DNA from: UBA6398 sp963660485
Lineage (GTDB): Bacteria; Bacteroidota; Bacteroidia; Bacteroidales; Bacteroidaceae
DNA: 24,836 bases
Assembly (NCBI GenBank): GCA_963660485.1
Contig: CAVKYH010000029.1
Location: 1 to 24,836, forward strand
Direction of reading: 5' to 3'
The translations under genes were made by a program, and so were the position numbers. Of this stretch, positions 13,934 to 21,764 are shown one piece after another. Position 1 is the stretch's first letter. Each line of letters begins with the position of its first letter. The notes below the pieces were generated by a model. It did no database searches, was not told where the DNA came from, and was given only the letters and a program-made list of their open reading frames with translations.

Positions 13934-16900
13934 TTATTTTACGAGCACCTTCTTGTTGCCGATTACATAAACACCCTTCTTGAGGCCTGCGGTAGCCTTG
14001 GAAGCGTCAACGTGCTTGCGAACGAGAACGCCGTCGGTGGTGTAAACGTTAACGAAGAGCTTGATGCCGACAACCTTGTTCTTGTCGATGTTGTTGAGCA
14101 TACCAGCACCTTGAACGTAGATGATAGCGTCAACTTCAGCATCAGGAATCTCTTTAACAAGACCCGGGATAATCACAGCTCTCTGGCCGCCGATTGTAGT
14201 AGCCAAAGGTTCGTCAACTACAGAGTCAGCAAGGAAGTAACCGAAGTGTTCTTCAGTGGTGTTCCATGTAGCCGGAACAGAAACGAGACCGTTCACAGTG
14301 TCGCGCGCTGCACTTACAGCAGTGTTGTAAACCGGAGTGAATGCAAGGCTCTCCGAAGCTTCTTCGTTGTAGTCGCCCGGCATGATGTAAACCACAGGTC
14401 TGCCGGCAGTGATTACTTCGTCTTCGATCTTCCTCAACTTGTAAGCGGTAACAATGTAGTCTTCGCTCTCTTCCTTACCTACGAGTTCGTAAGGAGTAGC
14501 ATCGTCAGAACCATAGGTTGCAGGATTGTTGTAAGCGTAAGGCACAGTGATTGCAATAGCACGGCCGTTGCAATATTCGCCATATTCTACAACCATATCC
14601 GGGTGATTGTCTTCGGTAGCTTCGATAGTCCAAGCGTAGTCGGAGTTAACCAAAGCAGGAGCCGAGAGATCAGGCTTGGTATAAGCAAGACCTGCGTTAT
14701 ACCAGCTTGCATTGTTCTGCACATAGTAGCCTTCAGGAGTCATGAAACCTACCTGGCCGTTACCAAACGGAACGATGGTGAACGATCTGGGCTTATACCA
14801 AAGAATAGGACAATAGTCGTATTTAGTATTTCCGCTGCCGGTGTAAGGACCGAAGTAACCGCCCGTACCAACGTTCTGCGGAGTGAATGTTCCGTCCTCT
14901 TCCTCGTTCAGAGTCCAGTTGAACCAAGCCTCATTGTAGGTCTCGCCATAATTCTTAAGAGCAAGAACGTAGCTATAGTTCAGACCATAAGCATGAGTAT
15001 GCATACCGCCTGCGTGTGCAGCATAGCCAGAGTATTGCTCAGAAGCAGTAGTAAGCACGTACCACACGTCTTTCGTAGGCTTGTACATCGTAGCGTAGAG
15101 AGTATTGTAAGCATCTCTCAAGCCTTTGTATGCAGCAGTTACTTCGTCAACGCTGATTTCAGAAGCATTGTCGAGTTTTTCGATCAAAGCGCTTGCAGTA
15201 GTCTTGTAAGTATCGAGAGCTTCTTCGGGGAAGTTACCGATAACTTCTTCGTCAGACGAAAGGTTCTCTACATTGTAGCGAGCCATAACGAGCAAGGAGT
15301 CATTGCTTTCGAGAGCGTTGAATGCATCGAGGGCAGCAACGAGTTGATCGTATGTAGCCTGTGTGCCAGCGCCGGCAGCAAGTTCCTTGTTAGCCTTGGC
15401 GATTACACTTTCGAGCGCGTCAGAAGCTACCTTGTGGGTATTCTGAGCAGTGAAAGAGTCATCAGCTATACCTGTGATAGGATAGAGATTGATTTCAGCG
15501 TAGCCGAATACAGCATGACCGTCGGAGTAATACGTTGAGCCGCCATTGTTGATTGACGAAAGCGTAATGAAACGTACATACTTGTGGCCGCCGATACCAT
15601 TTACAACATAAGTCTGATAGTCGGTAAGCAAGTTGCAAAGTTTCGAATATCCACCTAAATCGTCAAGATTATATTCGTTGGCAAGAGAAGTCCAGTTCTC
15701 AGCATCATCGGAAACCTGGATACGCATACGGGCAGGAACGCGATGCCATGAACCATTCTGGCGCATGAGATACTTCACCTGAATGCTGTCGGGGAAACCG
15801 TTCTCGCTGTAGAAGCGGAGGTAGTGCGGATTTTCAGGATCTTGCTGAGCGCCGCTTTCCCAAGTAGAATTCCAATAAGTATCGGGGTTGCCGTCAAGCA
15901 TATATTCAAGATTCATTCCTTCGTTGGTCGACCAGTTGTTTGCATAGATTTGATCAACAGAAGTAATTATTGCATCGCCTGTAGTATAAGTAGCCTTAGC
16001 GTTGAAAGCGCGGCGAGCCTCACGGAACTTCTTGTTAAGTTCTACATTGAGAGTGTACTGTTCTTTGTTGTTCAAAAGATCCTGTACTTCTTCTTCGCTT
16101 ACTTTCTCAATATACCAAGCAGTACCGCCGCTGAGTTCGCGCGGACTCCAAATATGCACGCGACCTTCGTCGTTCTGACCGCTACCATGTCCGTTAGGAT
16201 CGTAACCCCATGTAGAATCTTCTACATTGAATATACCCCATTGGCCGTTTGCTGCGATTGTCTTGAAGCACTGGTCGGTTTCGGGCTGATCGGAAATGCT
16301 TACAATCGAGCCGTTGGAAGCTGTAGCTGCCTTGTTAATATACTTGCCGTTGAGAAGGTTCTGAATAGTGTAGTTTCCATTGGCAAGGTTGGTAACTTTC
16401 CAAACAAATTCGAGATTCTTATTATTGCGTGGAGTCTTCCAGCCGAGGGTAGTGTCATTGTAAACACCGATAAAGATTTCGCACTGATTGTTTACGTATG
16501 GAGAATAAGCACCGCTGAAACGATAGTAACCATCGGGAACTTTGTTTACTTCGGTATTGAAAGCGGTTCCTGCAGCCACGAGTTCTTTGCGCGCTGCGAT
16601 GAGAACGTCGTTAGCGGGAGTTTCTTCGGCATTAATCAAAGCGTTTGCTCTTGCGAGCGCGCTGTCAACGTTGTCGATAATCTCCTGGCTGTGGGGGAAT
16701 CCTATCTTGTCGGAAACCACAGCGCCGTTGGTGAGGCCGCTATATTCTACCACAGCCATGCGGAGGCTGTCAACCTGAGCGCGGTCTGCGATTCCGTCGA
16801 TTACTTCCTGCGGAACTTTCTTGATATACCAAGCTGAACAGGTGTTCTTACCGCCGTCCCAGAGTACGAGATGGCCTTGGGTACCTGCGCCGTCCTGGTG

Positions 16901-18277
16901 ATTTTCCATGTGGTAAGGACGTGGAGGATACTCGTCGTAGTAGTCGTATTTGCTACCGATGTTGAACTGACCTGCATGGTCGAGGTTGGCAGCGAACATA
17001 CGTTCGGGAGTTGTAGAGTAGAGAACTTTCTGCGAATCGTCGTGGCTTTCGGCACGGTTGAGGTAAACGTTAGAACCTACATTGCGCATAGCATAATACT
17101 TACGGCCCGTAACGTTCGAAGAAGAGGTGTCGGGCATAAGGGTAATCTGCCAAATGAATTGGTTGTCGTTATCCTTCAAAGCCTTCCAGCCTGCATATTT
17201 GCCCTCATAGGGAGCACACCAACCGAATTTGTCGTTGTCTACAGCGGTAAACACTTCAGCGCCCGGGGTAATGTAATAATAACCGCCGTCTTCAATCTGA
17301 ACGAGGTTTGATTCGTCGTCAGCTTTATTCTTAGCTGCCAAAAGTTCGTCGAAGAGTTGTTTAAGTTCGTCGTCGGTCTTTGAATCGTCGCCTACTGCTA
17401 CGAGAGCGTCGCTGAACTTGGTATAGAATTCGTCATATACCTCTTGGGTTACATAACCAGGATCGGTACCAGCCTTATACTCTGTGTCGATGTCCGACTG
17501 GAAGTTGTCGAGGAAATCTTCGAGAGCGGTGCGGGCATCTTCGTTTACGTCAATCACGCGGCGTATATCCCACACGTTTGTATCCTGATACTGTCCGAAC
17601 CATGTGATGTTGAATTTCGAAACTTCGAACTCGTTTGCAAGGAACATGCGGCCGTAACCACAACCGTCGGTGTTCCTATTAGTGCAACCTGTAGCATCGA
17701 AGATGTTTACGATGGTGTAGGTGTCAGGTCCCCAGTCGCTCTGGCTCGAGCCGTAGGAGTTTGAACCATACTGCTCTTTCCACTGCTCGTCGCTGTTCGA
17801 CACGAGGCAGAAACGCTTTGCGTTTGTGGTGTCGTCGGCAAGCACACCGCTACGGTTAGCAGTGTATTTGCTAACCCAACGGTCTGGGTTAACGTCTTTT
17901 TCTTCTTGGGTGTTGGCATTGGCATCCCACTCAAAGGTAAGATACTTGCCGGTTTCTTTGCTCTTGATGTAATACTGATCCATTCCTGTTACCGGGTTGG
18001 GAACTCCCGACTTCACGAGAACAAAAACGTACCTGTCGGTTACGTCAAGAACAGAAGCCAAGCTCTCGCACGTGTTGGTCTTTCCGCTCTGATTAGTGAA
18101 CGGGAAAAGATAACGTCCCTTTGACGTCGTACCAGAGCGAGCTTCAAAGACCACTTCCACGCCGTCTTCGAGTTCCTCGGGGGCGAGCACCCTACCGATC
18201 ATCTGCTGCGCGAAAGCACTTGGCACTGCGAGCAATGTAGCCATCAGAGCCAAAAGATAAGTCTTAAACTTTCTCAT
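13934..18277 (-). CDS. Giant secreted adhesin-like protein, complete
   Basis: This 1447-residue exported protein has a classical signal peptide (MRKFKTYLLALMATLLAVP) with likely cleavage at AFA|QQ after A23, leaving an N-terminal Gln. After a beta-rich N-terminal part come a helical FIVAR-like segment (about 245-325), a ricin-like/beta segment, a further helical segment (490-580), another GYYRF-type beta segment, a discoidin (F5/8 type C)-like domain (about 755-935; YMLDGNPDTYWNS, YVRFITLS), two helical segments (935-1070), and a beta-rich region (1075-1400). The last 40 residues (VYTTDGVLVRKHV, GLKKGVYVIG, ending KVLVK) resemble a type IX secretion sorting domain. It is paralogous to the gene at 1-3321. 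Binding to glycans or mucus at the cell surface is the likely role, inferred from domain types. It is transcribed alone, from a promoter about 150 bp upstream to its own terminator. Confidence 0.88.
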   Translation of the reverse strand: MRKFKTYLLALMATLLAVPSAFAQQMIGRVLAPEELEDGVEVVFEARSGTTSKGRYLFPFTNQSGKTNTCESLASVLDVTDRYVFVLVKSGVPNPVTGMDQYYIKSKETGKYLTFEWDANANTQEEKDVNPDRWVSKYTANRSGVLADDTTNAKRFCLVSNSDEQWKEQYGSNSYGSSQSDWGPDTYTIVNIFDATGCTNRNTDGCGYGRMFLANEFEVSKFNITWFGQYQDTNVWDIRRVIDVNEDARTALEDFLDNFQSDIDTEYKAGTDPGYVTQEVYDEFYTKFSDALVAVGDDSKTDDELKQLFDELLAAKNKADDESNLVQIEDGGYYYITPGAEVFTAVDNDKFGWCAPYEGKYAGWKALKDNDNQFIWQITLMPDTSSSNVTGRKYYAMRNVGSNVYLNRAESHDDSQKVLYSTTPERMFAANLDHAGQFNIGSKYDYYDEYPPRPYHMENHQDGAGTQGHLVLWDGGKNTCSAWYIKKVPQEVIDGIADRAQVDSLRMAVVEYSGLTNGAVVSDKIGFPHSQEIIDNVDSALARANALINAEETPANDVLIAARKELVAAGTAFNTEVNKVPDGYYRFSGAYSPYVNNQCEIFIGVYNDTTLGWKTPRNNKNLEFVWKVTNLANGNYTIQNLLNGKYINKAATASNGSIVSISDQPETDQCFKTIAANGQWGIFNVEDSTWGYDPNGHGSGQNDEGRVHIWSPRELSGGTAWYIEKVSEEEVQDLLNNKEQYTLNVELNKKFREARRAFNAKATYTTGDAIITSVDQIYANNWSTNEGMNLEYMLDGNPDTYWNSTWESGAQQDPENPHYLRFYSENGFPDSIQVKYLMRQNGSWHRVPARMRIQVSDDAENWTSLANEYNLDDLGGYSKLCNLLTDYQTYVVNGIGGHKYVRFITLSSINNGGSTYYSDGHAVFGYAEINLYPITGIADDSFTAQNTHKVASDALESVIAKANKELAAGAGTQATYDQLVAALDAFNALESNDSLLVMARYNVENLSSDEEVIGNFPEEALDTYKTTASALIEKLDNASEISVDEVTAAYKGLRDAYNTLYATMYKPTKDVWYVLTTASEQYSGYAAHAGGMHTHAYGLNYSYVLALKNYGETYNEAWFNWTLNEEEDGTFTPQNVGTGGYFGPYTGSGNTKYDYCPILWYKPRSFTIVPFGNGQVGFMTPEGYYVQNNASWYNAGLAYTKPDLSAPALVNSDYAWTIEATEDNHPDMVVEYGEYCNGRAIAITVPYAYNNPATYGSDDATPYELVGKEESEDYIVTAYKLRKIEDEVITAGRPVVYIMPGDYNEEASESLAFTPVYNTAVSAARDTVNGLVSVPATWNTTEEHFGYFLADSVVDEPLATTIGGQRAVIIPGLVKEIPDAEVDAIIYVQGAGMLNNIDKNKVVGIKLFVNVYTTDGVLVRKHVDASKATAGLKKGVYVIGNKKVLVK

Positions 18278-18347
18278 ACTTTAATGCTTTTAGAGTTAAT
18301 AATTAGGTTGATAAAAATATTTCCTTGTATAGATTTATGCCTTGGAA

Positions 18348-18394
18348 GAACGGCTTCTGCCCCGCACTCCCGTTCACAGTTCACCGCTTTGCGG
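18348..18394 (-). promoter_or_regulatory. Structured leader of the second giant gene
   Basis: The leader between promoter and ATG is about 140 nt. It contains CCGC-AAA-GCGG (18384-18394) and a longer GAACGG...CCGTTC pairing (arms 18370-18375 and 18348-18353), read on the minus strand. No known riboswitch was recognised. Confidence 0.4.
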
Positions 18395-18422
18395 ATTGCC
18401 TTTGAATTTCGGCATTTCCTTG

Positions 18423-18453
18423 CAAACATACAAACATTATTTCACACAAACAA
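18423..18453 (-). promoter_or_regulatory. Promoter of the second giant gene
   Basis: On the minus strand TTG (18451-18453) and TATGTTTG (18423-18430) are 20 nt apart, a full match to the Bacteroidetes consensus. Confidence 0.8.
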
Positions 18454-18528
18454 TACATTCCCGCGCATTTTTTGCGATTTTTTTAATCTCTACGTTGCAA
18501 TAAAACATTTACCCCCCCGAAAACGCTT

Positions 18529-18536
18529 TACTTTTG
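18529..18536 (+). promoter_or_regulatory. -7 box before a short open frame
   Basis: TACTTTTG fits TAnnTTTG, and the following 39 nt are A-rich, as in Bacteroidetes leaders, ending at the ATG of 18576. There is no TTG at the right distance upstream. Confidence 0.4.
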
Positions 18537-18575
18537 TCAATACAAATACAAATAAACTATCAAAAAGGAAACATA

Positions 18576-18719
18576 ATGCGGCATTACGAGCAAATCGCAA
18601 GCGTTTTACATTTTCGCGTATTTTTCAAAACTTTTTTTGATTGCCTTGCCGTAAACCCTTGTTTTTATGCCCCAAAAACGATGTCAGACATTATTCAAAC
18701 AAGGTCAGACATAATTTAA
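18576..18719 (+). CDS. Possible 47-residue protein or gene remnant
   Basis: The short frame (MRHYEQIASVLHFRVFFKTF at its start) follows a plausible -7 box and an A-rich leader with AAGGAAACATA just before the ATG. It has no recognised family and runs into array F, where it stops, so the last dozen residues are encoded by repeat DNA. This suggests either the remains of a gene broken by the array or a chance frame. I favour a remnant; only the promoter-like start makes it worth listing. Confidence 0.2.
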   Translation: MRHYEQIASVLHFRVFFKTFFDCLAVNPCFYAPKTMSDIIQTRSDII

Positions 18720-18764
18720 ATAATATCAGACATTGTTTTTGCGATATGCGCATATCGTAAAAAC
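18683..18764. repeat. 21-bp modular intergenic array, copy F (TCTGAC type)
   Basis: Three 21-bp modules follow each other: TGTCAGACAT + TATTCAAACAA, GGTCAGACAT + AATTTAAATAA, TATCAGACAT + TGTTTTTGCGA. The array ends in a palindrome (GTTTTTGCGATATG, 18735-18748, against CATATCGTAAAAAC, 18751-18764; one mismatch). The minus strand shares ATATCGCAAAAA and CAATGTCTGATAT with array B. It lies between the divergent second giant gene and purD. Confidence 0.85.
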
Positions 18765-18810
18765 GGCTCACAACGCGCAAAGAAATATGGCGTTACACAG
18801 CTAATTTTAT

Positions 18811-18818
18811 TACTTTTG
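18811..18818 (+). promoter_or_regulatory. -7 box of purD
   Basis: TACTTTTG matches TAnnTTTG, and a leader of about 40 nt rich in A leads to the ATG at 18862. The -33 box is not obvious. Confidence 0.6.
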
Positions 18819-18861
18819 CATACAGATATAATATCCCAACAGAAAACATACACTTGAGACA

Positions 18862-20133
18862 ATGAAAATACTTTTGCTTGGAAACGGCGGGCGCGAGCAT
18901 GCGCTTGCATGGAAAATAGCCCAAAGCCCCAAAGTTGACAAACTTTTTATCGCTCCCGGCAATGCCGGCACAAGCGATTCGGGCGAAAACGTGCGCCTCG
19001 ACATCAATAATTTTGAGGAAGTGGGCGACTTTGTGAAATCAAACGGCATCGAGATGGTTGTAGTGGGCCCCGAGGCTCCGCTCGTGAAGGGAATAGTAGA
19101 CTATTTCCGCTCGGCCGACGAACAGCTCCACAAGGTGGCAGTGATAGGTCCGTCGAAAACCGGCGCACAGCTCGAGGGCAGCAAAGACTTCGCCAAGCAT
19201 TTCATGCGCCGCCACGGCATTCCCACGGCAGAATACCGCACATTCGACGCCACAACCGTGGACGAGGGACTGAAACTGCTCGAAACCCTGCGTCCACCCT
19301 ATGTGTTGAAAGCTGATGGGCTTGCAGGCGGAAAGGGAGTGCTTATTCTCGACAACATCGACGATGCAAAACGCGAATTCAAGGATATGCTCGGCGGTAT
19401 GTTCGGCGACGCGTCGGCAAGAGTGGTGATAGAGGAATTCCTGAGCGGCATAGAGTGCTCGGTGTTCGTACTCACCGACGGCAAGAACTACAAGATTCTT
19501 CCCGAAGCCAAAGACTACAAACGCATAGGCGAGCACGACACCGGTTTGAACACCGGCGGAATGGGCTCTGTATCGCCTGTGCCGTTCGCCACCAAGGAAT
19601 GGATGAAAAAAGTGGAGGACAGAATTATCCGCCCCACGGTTGAAGGACTCGCCGAAGACCAGATAGACTACAAGGGATTCATCTTCTTCGGACTGATAAA
19701 TGTTGACGGCGAACCGATGGTGATTGAATACAACTGCAGAATGGGCGACCCCGAAACCGAAACCGTGATGCTCCGCCTGAAAAGCGACATTGTGGACCTT
19801 TTCGAGGGTGTGGCACAGGGAAACCTCGACAAGCGCACGATAGAATTCGACGACCGCTCGGCGGTATGCGTGATGCTCGTTTCGGGAGGCTATCCCGGAG
19901 AATACAAGAAGGGATTCCCTATTTCCAATCTCGACAAAAAGGGCGACAGCATACTGTTTCATTCCGGCACCGCGAGCAACGGCGAAAAAGTTGTTACCTC
20001 GGGCGGCAGAGTGATAGCCGTTTCGTCCTACGGAAAAGACAAGGCCGAAGCACTGGCACGCTCAATGGAGGTGGCAAAAGTGATTTCCTACGAAGGAAAA
20101 TACTTCCGCACCGACATTGGTCAGGACTTGTAA
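18862..20133 (+). CDS. purD: Phosphoribosylamine-glycine ligase (GARS)
   Basis: The 423-residue enzyme catalyses the second step of de novo purine synthesis: phosphoribosylamine plus glycine and ATP give glycinamide ribonucleotide. It has the N-terminal domain signature LLGNGGREHALAWKI, the ATP-grasp region with LKADGLAGGKGV and VIEEFLSGIECSVFVLTDG, the family signature TGGMGSVSP, and metal-binding EYNCRMGDPETE. Length and motifs are complete. It begins a possible operon with the membrane protein 32 nt downstream. The cytoplasmic function has no evident link with the following membrane genes. Confidence 0.97.
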   Translation: MKILLLGNGGREHALAWKIAQSPKVDKLFIAPGNAGTSDSGENVRLDINNFEEVGDFVKSNGIEMVVVGPEAPLVKGIVDYFRSADEQLHKVAVIGPSKTGAQLEGSKDFAKHFMRRHGIPTAEYRTFDATTVDEGLKLLETLRPPYVLKADGLAGGKGVLILDNIDDAKREFKDMLGGMFGDASARVVIEEFLSGIECSVFVLTDGKNYKILPEAKDYKRIGEHDTGLNTGGMGSVSPVPFATKEWMKKVEDRIIRPTVEGLAEDQIDYKGFIFFGLINVDGEPMVIEYNCRMGDPETETVMLRLKSDIVDLFEGVAQGNLDKRTIEFDDRSAVCVMLVSGGYPGEYKKGFPISNLDKKGDSILFHSGTASNGEKVVTSGGRVIAVSSYGKDKAEALARSMEVAKVISYEGKYFRTDIGQDL

Positions 20134-20165
20134 TTACAGAATCCTAACCCGTAAAAACTATATAG

Positions 20166-21122
20166 GTGGTTGAACGCGGACTGCGCTACAATATCGTAAC
20201 CGGTAGCTTTACGCTGCCGACGGCATTTGTTTTCGCTCTTGCCATGTGGCTTGCCGGCAGCACCAAAGCCGCCGACAGCGCCCTGTGGTGGGGCGGACTC
20301 GGCGCCACAACGCTCACCGCCTATATGCTTCTTGAGCTCAACAACCGCAACTCGCTTCTGCGCATGCGCTCACGCATGGTATCGTCAACGTTTCTCTTTT
20401 TCATGGGAGCGATGACGTTCATGCAGCAGGCTTCGTGGGAATGTATGCCGCCGATGTGCCTTATGCTGGCCTACTACATGCTATTTCAGTCGTACCAGAA
20501 CTTCAATTCGCAGGGCTATGTTTTTCATGCATTCCTTTTCATAGGCATCGGCGCGCTGGTATTTCCCAAGATAGTTTTGCTTGCTCCGTTTCTGCTTTTT
20601 GCGATGACGGTTCAGTTGCGCTGCATGACGGCACGCGCGTTTTTTGCAGCCCTTATCGGCATTTCGCTCCCCATTGTGCTGCGCGAGGTGTACGTTCTCT
20701 ACATCGGCGCACCCACAAATATCGACACGTTCTGGGAGGAGCTCACCACCTTCCCCCTACCCGACTATACAATATTGAATGAGCATCAAGTGGTGTCGGC
20801 TGCATTTGTGCTTACAATTGCCGGAATTGCGGCAATCCACTTTTTCCGCACGAAGTTCAACGACAAGATACGCACTCGAATGTTTTTCTACGTGATAATG
20901 CTTGAAGAATTTGCGACAGCCGCGCTTCTCGTGGCACAGCCGCAGCATTTCGGCATGACGTTCCGCCTTTTGCTTGCAAACAGCTGCATCATAATTGCCC
21001 ATCAGCTGGCTTTTGCGCGCGGCATAGCGGCCGACATTTATTTCTACGTGGTATATCTTTTGGTTGCATTCCTTGCATTCTACAATTTCAGCGGCTTAAC
21101 ATTTGGCATATGGCAGATATAA
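20166..21122 (+). CDS. Polytopic membrane protein of unknown function
   Basis: The 318-residue protein is almost entirely hydrophobic, with about eight or nine membrane helices (for example FVFALAMWLAG, FLFIGIGALVFPKIVLLAPFLLFAM, VVSAAFVLTIAGIAAIHFF, VVYLLVAFLAFYNF). I do not recognise a named family with certainty; it resembles uncharacterised membrane proteins of Bacteroidales. The only upstream start is the GTG at 20166, since a stop codon lies directly before it; an ATG 26 codons later would cut the first helix. Its last 13 nt overlap the next gene, also a membrane protein, so the two are probably translated together. Confidence 0.8.
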   Translation: MVERGLRYNIVTGSFTLPTAFVFALAMWLAGSTKAADSALWWGGLGATTLTAYMLLELNNRNSLLRMRSRMVSSTFLFFMGAMTFMQQASWECMPPMCLMLAYYMLFQSYQNFNSQGYVFHAFLFIGIGALVFPKIVLLAPFLLFAMTVQLRCMTARAFFAALIGISLPIVLREVYVLYIGAPTNIDTFWEELTTFPLPDYTILNEHQVVSAAFVLTIAGIAAIHFFRTKFNDKIRTRMFFYVIMLEEFATAALLVAQPQHFGMTFRLLLANSCIIIAHQLAFARGIAADIYFYVVYLLVAFLAFYNFSGLTFGIWQI

Positions 21123-21562
21123 CCGAATTTCTTGTGCAGTTCGGCGGTTTCGGAATGTTTATATCCGCGCTTCTCGCGGGCAGCATCATTCCGTTCAGCT
21201 CCGAAGTGGTGATGACAGCGCTCCAGATTGCCGGAGTATCAAAGATTAGCCTCCTGCTATGGGGCACGGCGGGAAACGTACTCGGCAGCAGTCTGAACTA
21301 CGGGCTTGGACGGCTCGGCAAAATAGAATGGCTCGAAAAGCATGCCCACCTCAAACACGACAAGCTTGAGAAGTCGAAAAAGTTCGTGCAGAAATACGGT
21401 TCCATAATGGCTATATTCGCGTGGATTCCCATTCTCGGTTCTGCCATAACGGTTGCGCTCGGACTTTTGCGCGTAAACTTCACAGCCACACTCTTTTTCA
21501 TGATTATCGGAAAGGCTGCACGCTACGCCTTGATGCTATATGTAGTGGGGCAAATGCAGTAG
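21110..21562 (+). CDS. YqaA/DedA-like small membrane protein
   Basis: A 150-residue membrane protein of the SNARE-associated/DedA superfamily, closest to the short YqaA-type members. It has a helix with FISALLAGSIIPFSSEVVMTAL, then LLLWGTAGNVLGSSLNYGLGRLG, where the GN..G....Y.LGR pattern is typical. The charged stretch HDKLEKSKKFVQKYG and the re-entrant part WIPILGSAITVALGLLRV follow. Related proteins are thought to move lipids or maintain membrane potential, but the substrate here is unknown. It overlaps the preceding membrane protein gene by 13 nt. Array D begins 10 bp after its stop. Confidence 0.88.
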   Translation: MADITEFLVQFGGFGMFISALLAGSIIPFSSEVVMTALQIAGVSKISLLLWGTAGNVLGSSLNYGLGRLGKIEWLEKHAHLKHDKLEKSKKFVQKYGSIMAIFAWIPILGSAITVALGLLRVNFTATLFFMIIGKAARYALMLYVVGQMQ

Positions 21563-21572
21563 CGTAAAAAGG

Positions 21573-21663
21573 CTTCGGGAAACGGTTTTTACGAGATGCG
21601 TCGGAATTTAAATTAGATGCGTCGGAATTTAAATTTGGTGGCCCGGAGTTTTTACGAGATGCC
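21573..21663. repeat. 21-bp modular intergenic array, copy D
   Basis: Modules run at 21573-21593 (CTTCGGGAAA + CGGTTTTTACG), 21594-21614 and 21615-21635 (both AGATGCGTCG + GAATTTAAATT), and 21636-21656 (TGGTGGCCCG + GAGTTTTTACG), then AGATGCC. CGTAAAAA at 21563-21570 can pair with TTTTTACG at 21586-21593. It stands between yqaA and the M16 gene in the same orientation as copy C. Confidence 0.88.
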
Positions 21664-21727
21664 GTGTAGTTTTTTCGCCCTCAAACAGGCATTTTACGGC
21701 AAGGCTTGCAACCCCTGCTGCACGGCA

Positions 21728-21757
21728 CTGCAATTAGCGAAATTCTGCGTAATTTTG
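21728..21757 (+). promoter_or_regulatory. Promoter of the M16 peptidase gene
   Basis: TAATTTTG (21750-21757) fits the -7 box, with CTG (21728-21730) at the -33 position 19 nt away. The ATG begins only 7 nt after the box, which gives a leader of a few bases at most. Confidence 0.6.
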
Positions 21758-21764
21758 CAGCCGT

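Noticed and set aside
14012..15538. A 508-codon plus-strand open frame
   Set aside because: It is antisense to the second giant gene; long shadow frames come from the codon bias of that gene, and there is no promoter or domain.
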